DNA of 11,173 nucleotides from JBGSUE01 sp041753515 (GTDB lineage Bacteria; Patescibacteriota; Microgenomatia; UBA10105; UBA927), in contig JBGSUE010000001.1 of NCBI GenBank assembly GCA_041753515.1, forward strand, positions 1 to 11,173. Reading direction: 5' to 3'. Position numbers and translations under genes: made by a program. Under the pieces are notes generated by a model. That model was not told the origin of the DNA. It saw only the letters and a list, made by a program, of their open reading frames with translations, and searched no databases. Shown in pieces: positions 5,473-10,065 of the stretch (its first letter is position 1; every line of letters starts with the position of its first letter).

Positions 5473-6198
5473 TTATTTCCGCGACGTATAGGATCCGTAC
5501 GAATATTCCACGATGGGTTTTCTGACATTTCCATAGAGCATGTAGTATGCCACGATGTACTGGAGTTTAAAAAATGACGGCCAGGCTCCGTCTTTTTCGT
5601 ACCTGCGGGCTGATACCTTCATCCGGGTTGACCGGATAAAGCCGTATTTTCCTTTCTGCCGGACGATTTTTCTCACAAAATCATTGTCCTCACCTAGAAA
5701 AAGCAATTCATCAAATCCACCGGATTTTTTAAACCATGACCGTGTGGTCATCATCCCTGCACCGATGGTGATGGGGTAGAAGTGGGAAATGAGGGTGACA
5801 AAAATAAACGTGTAGGCAGTAGCAAGCCGGTAGATCGGCTTGGGTGAATCCAGAATATAGAGGAAACTGGCAACGTCCAGATGCTTACGGAAATATTCCG
5901 TCATTGCTTTTTCAATAAACGTGTCGGGCAGGATCGTGTCTGCATCCAGGAACAGGAGAAGGGTGCCGCGGGCAGCATGGGCACCGGCATTCCGTTGTGC
6001 GGCCGGACTGCGTTGTGATTGTGATATCACACGGCAGTCATATGTTCGCGCTATTGATGCTGTTTGATCGTGAGAGTTACCGTCTGATACGATAATTTCA
6101 AAATCTGTATATGTCTGTTTTTTCAGGCTTTCGAGAAGCCGGGGAAGATAGTGCTCTTCATTGAGGGTGGGAATAATGACGGACAAGGAGGGAGACAT
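5473..6198 (-). CDS. Family 2 glycosyltransferase (241 aa)
   Basis: The product would transfer a sugar from a nucleotide-sugar donor, probably in synthesis of surface glycans or lipids. The GT-A nucleotide-binding start SVIIPTLNEEHYLPRLLESL (6-25) is typical of family 2, followed by VSDGNSHDQT and the DxD metal-binding motif in LLLFLDADTILP. A later GGFDELLFLGEDNDFVRK matches the family's ED-type acceptor/base region. A moderately hydrophobic stretch (AYTFIFVTLISHFYPITIG) may contact the membrane. I chose the ATG at 6198 because the in-frame extension to 6363 runs back through the 37-bp repeat and the start of the divergent gene. TATAAT lies 6 nt upstream of this ATG, so the message may be leaderless. 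The acceptor cannot be predicted. Confidence 0.9.
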   Translation of the reverse strand: MSPSLSVIIPTLNEEHYLPRLLESLKKQTYTDFEIIVSDGNSHDQTASIARTYDCRVISQSQRSPAAQRNAGAHAARGTLLLFLDADTILPDTFIEKAMTEYFRKHLDVASFLYILDSPKPIYRLATAYTFIFVTLISHFYPITIGAGMMTTRSWFKKSGGFDELLFLGEDNDFVRKIVRQKGKYGFIRSTRMKVSARRYEKDGAWPSFFKLQYIVAYYMLYGNVRKPIVEYSYGSYTSRK

Positions 6199-6200
6199 GA

Positions 6201-6210
6201 TATAATTATA
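6201..6210. promoter_or_regulatory. Palindromic shared -10 for divergent genes (glycosyltransferase and unit B)
   Basis: TATAATTATA is a perfect palindrome giving TATAAT on both strands. On the minus strand (6210-6205) it lies 6 nt before the glycosyltransferase ATG. On the plus strand (6201-6206) it would start transcription near 6213, about 22 nt before the leader element at 6236, matching the spacing in unit A. Neither direction has a clear -35. Confidence 0.45.
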
Positions 6211-6233
6211 CAGTATCTTTCTGTCCCCGTACC

Positions 6234-6270
6234 TTCCCAAACCGCATATTCCAGAATGAAAGGATGGTTT
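6234..6270 (+). repeat. 37-bp leader repeat, copy B, before the 6274 gene
   Basis: Identical to 5027-5063, and sequence on both sides of it differs between the two copies. It ends 3 bases before the ATG at 6274. CCCAAACCGCATATT at 6236-6250 is perfectly complementary to 6650-6664 after the gene. Confidence 0.9.
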
Positions 6271-6273
6271 CTC

Positions 6274-6636
6274 ATGAAAAAAATCTTCAGCGCCTTGCTT
6301 CTCTTGGCACCCGGCCTTGCAGCAGGCGGAGTAAGTTTTCTCCCACAGCATGTCCCCAATCAAGACAACATTCAGCTGGTTGCCGCAGCTATGCTGATTC
6401 AGGGGATCTGGTATTTCATCTTCATCGTGATGATGGAACCGGATAAAGGAGGAGACGTTATGCCTATTCTTTTTCCGCTGTTTGCATTTGCATCTGGTTC
6501 CCTGGTCGTAATTCTTCGATTGGTCAACAACTGGTGGATGATTTTAGTATGGGTGGTGTTTGTGATCATCAACGGAGGATTTTGCTGGTATCAGCTGCAA
6601 CGGATGTATGAACCCAATTCACTGTGGGGCAAGTGA
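6274..6636 (+). CDS. Small multi-spanning membrane protein (120 aa) in a repeat-bracketed unit (unit B)
   Basis: The N-terminus (MKKIFSALLLLAPGLAAGGV) is signal-like or the first membrane helix. Further hydrophobic segments lie at about 34-53, 62-83 and 87-104, with an aromatic C-terminal region (WWMILVWVV, CWYQLQRMY). The ATG at 6274 uses AAAGGATGG about 9 nt upstream. An in-frame ATG at 6256 (MKGWFL added) is possible, but the matching ATG in unit A is out of frame, so I prefer 6274. The gene is divergent from the glycosyltransferase and is followed by a 15-bp complement of its leader and then a strong terminator. No family is recognised. Confidence 0.7.
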   Translation: MKKIFSALLLLAPGLAAGGVSFLPQHVPNQDNIQLVAAAMLIQGIWYFIFIVMMEPDKGGDVMPILFPLFAFASGSLVVILRLVNNWWMILVWVVFVIINGGFCWYQLQRMYEPNSLWGK

Positions 6637-6649
6637 CAGGATTACAAAA

Positions 6650-6664
6650 AATATGCGGTTTGGG
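6650..6664 (+). repeat. 3' inverted copy of the leader element, unit B
   Basis: AATATGCGGTTTGGG, 13 nt after the TGA stop, is the reverse complement of 6236-6250. It continues GGG, AAA, TTTTT. As in unit A, the G-run and T-run look like a terminator half whose only good partner is the gene's own leader, about 410 nt upstream. Confidence 0.9.
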
Positions 6665-6681
6665 GGGAAATTTTTCCAATA

Positions 6682-6733
6682 AAAAAACCCTCTCTAGTGC
6701 CGGCGCGAAATGCCGGGAGAAAAAGGGTTTTTT
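6682..6733. terminator. Bidirectional intrinsic terminator
   Basis: AAAAAACCC (6682-6690) pairs with GGGTTTTTT (6725-6733); inside, TCTC pairs with GAGA and GCCGGC with GCCGG around a GCGAAAT loop. With a T-run on one side and an A-run on the other it can serve both the unit B gene and the minus-strand gene 6810-6914. Confidence 0.85.
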
Positions 6734-6754
6734 CGTATCGTAAATGTAGCTTTT

Positions 6755-6800
6755 GAGGGATAAAATCCGGTCGATAGCAGACGACCCGATTTAATCCCCC
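6755..6800. repeat. Long imperfect hairpin between the terminator and the 34-residue gene
   Basis: Arms at 6755-6773 (GAGGGATAAAATCCGGTCG) and 6782-6800 match at 16 of 19 positions with an 8-nt loop. It lies in the 3' untranslated region of the minus-strand gene ending at 6810. The minus-strand text GTTTGGGGGATT here resembles the 3' elements of units A and B. No T-run follows, so it may stabilise mRNA ends rather than terminate. Confidence 0.6.
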
Positions 6801-6809
6801 AAACGTGTT

Positions 6810-6914
6810 TTATTTTTTCTTTTCCCTGTGTCTCCACTCCCAAAATCCGATGACCAGTGCGGCCATGAAGATGGAAAAAAGAGCCGGGAAAACATATTGA
6901 TTCAGAAATTCCAT
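6810..6914 (-). CDS. 34-residue single-span membrane protein
   Basis: The reading frame encodes MEFLNQYVFPALFSIFMAAL, then VIGFWEWRHREKKK: one hydrophobic helix (about 7-25) followed by an aromatic-basic interface and a very basic C-terminus. That is the classic layout of small bacterial membrane proteins that join larger membrane complexes, with the C-terminus inside. GAGG lies 5 nt before the ATG. The gene has a hairpin and a bidirectional terminator downstream. Alternatives are chance reading of an intergenic region, but the combination of Shine-Dalgarno, helix, positive tail and terminator argues against it. The partner is unknown. Confidence 0.65.
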   Translation of the reverse strand: MEFLNQYVFPALFSIFMAALVIGFWEWRHREKKK

Positions 6915-7048
6915 TTTCGCCTCACTATTTTTTCTTATTCAATAGATTTGAAATGAACTATTCAAACTGATTTAAATAGTATCATAGAGGATACTAAGAC
7001 ATCAATAAAGATAAAACCCGCACAAACAAAGATAATTTAGATAATTTG

Positions 7049-7099
7049 AGCTTGAAACGCTCGCATTTGTATAATCAAGAATGCGAGCATTTCGAAGCT
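7049..7099. repeat. 19-bp inverted repeat (hairpin) downstream of the 49-residue gene
   Basis: AGCTTGAAACGCTCGCATT (7049-7067) pairs with 7080-7099 with one mismatch and one bulged base around a 12-nt loop. The stretch 6915-7159 has no convincing gene; this hairpin is its main content. On the minus strand AT-rich sequence, not a clean T-run, follows, so it is a possible weak terminator or a mRNA 3' stabiliser. Confidence 0.65.
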
Positions 7100-7159
7100 G
7101 AATCGAATTAATCGTCTTTATGGTGATAGATAATTCGTTTAAAGAAATGTGCCCCTTTA

Positions 7160-7309
7160 TCAAGAATTAACGCAATACCTTTCCCTAAAAATTTTTAGGG
7201 TTGTGCCAGCTTTTAAGAATATATTTTCTCCATCAAGAGAATGTGTATCTCCAGCATGGCGTCGATACGCTCCATCCTCTTTGAGCTTTACGATTTTTTT
7301 ATCAGTCAT
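7160..7309 (-). CDS. 49-residue basic protein, unknown function
   Basis: The product begins MTDKKIVKLKEDGAYRRHAG and is hydrophilic and basic, with one cysteine near the end (RERYCVNS). The fragment DGENIFLKAGTTLKIFRERY could form a small beta-rich domain. Support for a real gene is good: GGAG 7 nt before the ATG, and a promoter (TTGATT, 17 bp, TATACT) about 150 nt upstream on the same strand. The long leader contains a perfect 13-bp hairpin. A 9-bp element in the leader is complementary to one downstream of the gene. No family is recognised; nucleic-acid binding would fit the charge, but that is speculation. Confidence 0.6.
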   Translation of the reverse strand: MTDKKIVKLKEDGAYRRHAGDTHSLDGENIFLKAGTTLKIFRERYCVNS

Positions 7310-7334
7310 TGTTTATCTCCATTTTGGTTTATTG

Positions 7335-7387
7335 AATAATAAGCTGTCTAATCTTTTATCTTTTTTAAGATCACACAGCTTATTATT
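7335..7387 (-). repeat. Leader hairpin of the 49-residue gene
   Basis: AATAATAAGCTGT (7335-7347) and ACAGCTTATTATT (7375-7387) are perfectly complementary, enclosing 27 nt that can form a further short stem (TATCTT/AAGATC region). It sits in the inferred 150-nt leader, ending about 25 nt before the ATG, so it is placed to influence translation or attenuation. Confidence 0.65.
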
Positions 7388-7464
7388 TATAAAAAAAGGA
7401 GATATTTATCTGTTAGTGCGGGTTGTGAAAGAACAAAAATCCCCTCGAGTAGGGTAAGGTATAT

Positions 7465-7493
7465 AGTATATCAAAAACTGGATGAAAAATCAA
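7465..7493 (-). promoter_or_regulatory. Promoter of the 49-residue gene
   Basis: On the minus strand: TTGATT (7493-7488), exactly 17 bp, TATACT (7470-7465). Transcription would start near 7458 and run left. Both hexamers are close to consensus and correctly spaced, and TATACT is the -10 seen elsewhere in this window. Confidence 0.65.
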
Positions 7494-7530
7494 GGCCGTA
7501 AAAATCAATATTTCCTCTATCGGATGTACA

Positions 7531-7624
7531 TATCAGTCGTTTCATGAGACTGATAACCCGTATGTGTGGAATGCATACGGTTTAAATATGAATATTCACG
7601 ATTATGGAATACTTTCAAAGTATT
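7531..7624. repeat. Three consecutive short inverted repeats in a gene-free stretch
   Basis: TATCAGTC/GACTGATA (7531-7538, 7548-7555), then CCGTATG/CATACGG (7558-7564, 7574-7580, extendable by a bulged C to AACC/GGTT), then the palindrome AATACTTT-C-AAAGTATT (7608-7624). The region 7494-7673 holds no convincing gene. The first two form adjacent stem-loops, as in a small structured RNA; the third looks more like a protein-binding palindrome. No clear promoter or terminator defines an RNA here. Confidence 0.5.
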
Positions 7625-7673
7625 AACTACAGGGTAAAGAATGAATATATAGGATACTTATTATAAGATTAAT

Positions 7674-7719
7674 TATCACAGGAGAACAGATGGGACAGAA
7701 TAATCTGCCTCCTGTGATA
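7674..7719 (-). terminator. Hairpin after the 94-residue gene, probable terminator
   Basis: TATCACAGGAG (7674-7684) pairs perfectly with CTCCTGTGATA (7709-7719), with an inner AGAT/ATCT. It begins one base after the stop of the minus-strand gene at 7721. The tail on that strand is AT-rich (TAATTAATCTT) without a long T-run, so termination may be partial. Confidence 0.55.
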
Positions 7720-7720
7720 T

Positions 7721-8005
7721 TCAGCCCTTGATCATCCCGATAAGACTTATCACTATTGCTTCAGCTTTATCGCGGAATGCTTTTCTGCTACGTAGAATTT
7801 CCAGTTGTTCCCAAAGCTCTTTTGCTGTTTTCGGAGTCGGGATTATTACAGAACCTTTAAGTGTTCTGTTTCGTCCGAAATGAATGAACAATCTGGTTGA
7901 TGTTGACACTTCTGCGCGAATTTCGTGCTTACCAATAGTGACAAACCAATTTCCTTCCGGAATTTTAGTATCAGGGCCAGTGATGTGGAGTTGAACGAAG
8001 TCCAT
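7721..8005 (-). CDS. Hypothetical protein, soluble (94 aa)
   Basis: The first 55 residues look beta-rich (FVQLHITG, NWFVTIGKHEIRAEVS, RLFIHFG, LKGSVIIP) and the rest helical (TAKELWEQLEILRSRKAFRDKAEAIVISLIGMI). No membrane anchor is seen. GAGG lies 5 nt before the ATG, and TATAAT (8048-8043) lies about 37 nt upstream. It is divergent from the beta-subunit gene, whose promoter is within 30 bp. The order of beta strands then helices, with a T-x-x-E/K-L-W/L-x-x-L start of the helix, resembles the 136-residue protein at 4509-4919; this is a visual impression only. No family is recognised. Confidence 0.65.
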   Translation of the reverse strand: MDFVQLHITGPDTKIPEGNWFVTIGKHEIRAEVSTSTRLFIHFGRNRTLKGSVIIPTPKTAKELWEQLEILRSRKAFRDKAEAIVISLIGMIKG

Positions 8006-8042
8006 GATAGCCTCTCTTTCTGTTAAGGTTCAATCCGAGGGT

Positions 8043-8099
8043 ATTATACACTACAGTGATAAATTTCCAGATTGTATGGGGATGTGGAGATGGTATACT
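8043..8099. promoter_or_regulatory. Divergent promoters: 94-residue gene (minus) and beta-epsilon genes (plus)
   Basis: Plus strand: TTGTAT (8072-8077), 16-bp spacer, TGG then TATACT (8094-8099), giving a leader of about 100 nt before the beta ATG. Minus strand: TATAAT (8048-8043) for the 94-residue gene, with no clear -35. The plus promoter shows that beta-epsilon is transcribed independently of alpha-gamma. The beta leader is purine-rich with repeated GGGAAAA. Confidence 0.6.
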
Positions 8100-8207
8100 G
8101 AAAGAGGAGAAAGGTGAAAGGGAAAAGGGAAAAGATATTTTTTGATATACAAATAGATTATTAAGATATAGTAATGAGAAATATTGAGAAGTACTATTTA
8201 GCAATGT

Positions 8208-9638
8208 ATGGATCAGAATGCTAATAATCAGGAAGCTCGGGAAAACAATCCAAAAGACGGAAAGGTCTTCCATGGCAGGATCCGGGGAGTGAGGGGACAG
8301 ATCGTGGAGGTCGCCTACGACTCAAATGAGATTTTACCAAAATTTTTCGAGGTCCTGACGAGCCCTGAGAACGAGAAAATAAAGCTGGAAGTGTATGCGT
8401 ACTCCAACGACAACATGCTCTACTGCCTGTCTCTCACCAAACGGAGTTTTCTGTTCCGTGATATGCCAATTGTGACGACCGGAGGACCGCTGAAAATCCC
8501 TGTGGGCGATACCGTCCTCGGACGGGTGTTTAACCTGTTCGGTAATCCCGTGGACAATAAAGGCCCCTTGGAGAACGTCCAGTGGATACCTATATATAAA
8601 GAGCAGGGGAAAGGTGAGGATGTGGTGACCAGCCAGGAAATTATTGAGACCGGCATCAAACAGTTGGATTTTTTTACCCCGTTTGTGAAAGGTGGGAAAA
8701 TCGGATTTGTAGGCGGGGCAGGTGTCGGGAAAACTGTGCTTCAGACTGAGCTTTTGCACAATATTACGTTTCGTCATGAGGGTGTATCCATGTTTGCGGG
8801 AATCGGCGAGCGAATCCGTGAAGGTCATGAACTCATGAAGTCGCTTGAGGATTCCAAAGTCATCAGCCGTGTGGCGCTCATATTCGGACAGATGAATGAA
8901 AACGCGATTGTCCGGTTCCGGACCGCGTGGGCTGCAGCAACTCTGGCTGAATATTTCCGGGATGTACAAAAAAAAGATGTTTTGTTGTTTGCAGATAATG
9001 TATACCGGTTTATCCAGGCAGGAGCGGAAGTATCGGCGGTGTTGGGGTCAATTCCCTCAGAGCTTGGATATCAGGCAACACTGGAGACAGAAATATCCAA
9101 TTTCGAAAACCGGCTGGTATCGACCAGCAATGGGTCGATCACAAGCTGTCAGACGGTGTACGTGCCGGCAGATGAACTTTCGGATGTGGGGGTTGCGGCA
9201 ATTTTATCGCATTTGGATGCGCAGGTGATTTTATCCCGTGACCGTGCAAGCCGTGGATTTTATCCACCAATTGATGCACTCGTATCCAGTTCGAGTACGT
9301 TAAATAAGCGTGTCGTCGGCGATAAGCATTATGAAATGGCAACACGGGCACTGGAAGCACTGAACAACCATCAGAGGTTGAGCCGGATTGTGGCAATAGT
9401 GGGTGAAGCAGAATTGTCACCTGCTGACCAACAAGTATACCAGAGGGCAAAAAAACTGATCAATTATATGACACAGCCGTTTTTTACTACTGAATCACAG
9501 ACCGCCAAGAAAGGTGTGTTTGTGGAGCGGCTGACAGTGGTAGAGGATGTGGAGGCAATTCTTGGCGGTACAGTAGACAATGTACCGGATGACAAGTTTA
9601 TGTATATCGGAAGCTTGAAAGAAGCAAAATTGATATAA
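8208..9638 (+). CDS. atpD: F1-type ATPase beta subunit (catalytic), divergent
   Basis: The 476-residue product is the catalytic F1 subunit. After a polar 18-residue extension (MDQNANNQEARENN...), the beta-barrel begins at GRIRGVRGQIVEV. The catalytic set is intact: P-loop GGAGVGKT (169-176), GERIREG with catalytic Glu201 and Arg202, Walker B VLLFADN (Asp263), GSITSCQTVYVPADELSD, and the adenine-contact Tyr352 in FYPPID. The loop that contacts gamma is altered: AELSPAD (401-407) in place of DELSEED, losing most acidic charge. Length is normal. The ATG has no good Shine-Dalgarno. Its own promoter lies at 8072-8099. Order beta-epsilon is usual, but separation from alpha-gamma by about 4.8 kb is not. 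ATP hydrolysis is expected if it pairs with the alpha arginine finger. Confidence 0.95.
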   Translation: MDQNANNQEARENNPKDGKVFHGRIRGVRGQIVEVAYDSNEILPKFFEVLTSPENEKIKLEVYAYSNDNMLYCLSLTKRSFLFRDMPIVTTGGPLKIPVGDTVLGRVFNLFGNPVDNKGPLENVQWIPIYKEQGKGEDVVTSQEIIETGIKQLDFFTPFVKGGKIGFVGGAGVGKTVLQTELLHNITFRHEGVSMFAGIGERIREGHELMKSLEDSKVISRVALIFGQMNENAIVRFRTAWAAATLAEYFRDVQKKDVLLFADNVYRFIQAGAEVSAVLGSIPSELGYQATLETEISNFENRLVSTSNGSITSCQTVYVPADELSDVGVAAILSHLDAQVILSRDRASRGFYPPIDALVSSSSTLNKRVVGDKHYEMATRALEALNNHQRLSRIVAIVGEAELSPADQQVYQRAKKLINYMTQPFFTTESQTAKKGVFVERLTVVEDVEAILGGTVDNVPDDKFMYIGSLKEAKLI

Positions 9639-9676
9639 TAAATACTATTTTGAAATAGAAAATATTATTCAAAAAT

Positions 9677-9928
9677 ATGACAGTTACTATAAAAGTTCGG
9701 ATAAACAGTCCGGATAAAGTGCTGTGGGAAGGGGATGCTGTTTCCGTGTCCAGTGTCAATACTGAAGGTCCGTTTGACATTCTACCCCTGCATGCAAATT
9801 TTATTACCATTTTGGAAAAGCGGGATATCATTGTGCGGACAGTGTCTGAAGAAAAAAAGTATACATTTGAAAAATCGGTCCTCTATGCGCATGAAAATGC
9901 GGTCTTCGTATATACAAATTTTTCGTAA
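9677..9928 (+). CDS. atpC: F1-type ATPase epsilon subunit, reduced to the N-terminal beta-sandwich (83 aa)
   Basis: The product matches the N-terminal domain of epsilon: INSPDKVLWEGDAVSVSSVNTEGPFDILPLHANFITIL corresponds to the family's TPEG..F.GEA..V..P..EGEFGILP.HAPLLT block. The domain ends at a final strand (AVFVYTNFS) and the gene stops there. Typical bacterial epsilon is about 130-140 residues with two C-terminal helices that can inhibit hydrolysis; those are absent, so that form of regulation is not available. The beta-sandwich normally sits at the foot of gamma and on the c-ring. The gene starts 38 bp after beta in AT-rich DNA without a Shine-Dalgarno; cotranscription with beta is likely. 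Confidence 0.85.
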   Translation: MTVTIKVRINSPDKVLWEGDAVSVSSVNTEGPFDILPLHANFITILEKRDIIVRTVSEEKKYTFEKSVLYAHENAVFVYTNFS

Positions 9929-9961
9929 GTTCCTTCATCCGAATTTGTCCATTTTTCCCTC

Positions 9962-9992
9962 TTGACATAAGGTGTATTTCTGTGAGTATTAT
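9962..9992 (+). promoter_or_regulatory. Possible promoter upstream of the recombinase-like gene
   Basis: TTGACA (9962-9967) is a perfect -35, followed by TATTAT at 9987-9992, but the spacer is 19 bp, longer than optimal. It precedes the large inverted repeat at 10006-10041 and the gene at 10066, so the repeat would be transcribed in the leader. Confidence 0.35.
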
Positions 9993-10005
9993 GTATATGG
10001 TTTGG

Positions 10006-10041
10006 TAATGTAATAGATTGGAGTAGCAATCTATTACATTA
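10006..10041. repeat. Perfect 15-bp inverted repeat with 6-bp centre, upstream of the recombinase-like gene
   Basis: TAATGTAATAGATTG (10006-10020) and CAATCTATTACATTA (10027-10041) are exact complements around GAGTAG. Two inverted arms with a 6-bp centre is the geometry of dif-type tyrosine-recombinase core sites. As RNA it would be a 15-bp stem with a hexaloop. No T-run follows on either strand, which speaks against a plain terminator. It ends 24 bp before the GTG of a protein with recombinase-type DNA-binding domains. Confidence 0.75.
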
Positions 10042-10065
10042 AGAAATAATTAACGCAAAAATATT

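Noticed and set aside
6199..6363. In-frame N-terminal extension of the glycosyltransferase
   Set aside because: It reads backwards through the 37-bp repeat and the start of the divergent unit B gene; the family fold starts directly after the ATG at 6198.
5027..6664. Integron-type attC cassette array
   Set aside because: No RYYYAAC/GTTRRRY core pairs, the repeats are exact 15-bp inverted pairs around each gene rather than imperfect sites after each gene, and no integron integrase is visible.
7149..7457. 102-codon plus-strand reading frame
   Set aside because: It covers the better supported minus-strand 49-residue gene, its hairpin and its leader, and has no start signals of its own.
6681..7624. 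CRISPR array
   Set aside because: The many repeats in the island are single inverted pairs, not regularly spaced direct repeats with spacers, and no cas gene is present.
7690..7731. 13-codon frame with a good Shine-Dalgarno (MGQNNLPPVIFSP)
   Set aside because: It lies inside the hairpin at 7674-7719; the Shine-Dalgarno-like GGAG is part of the stem arm.
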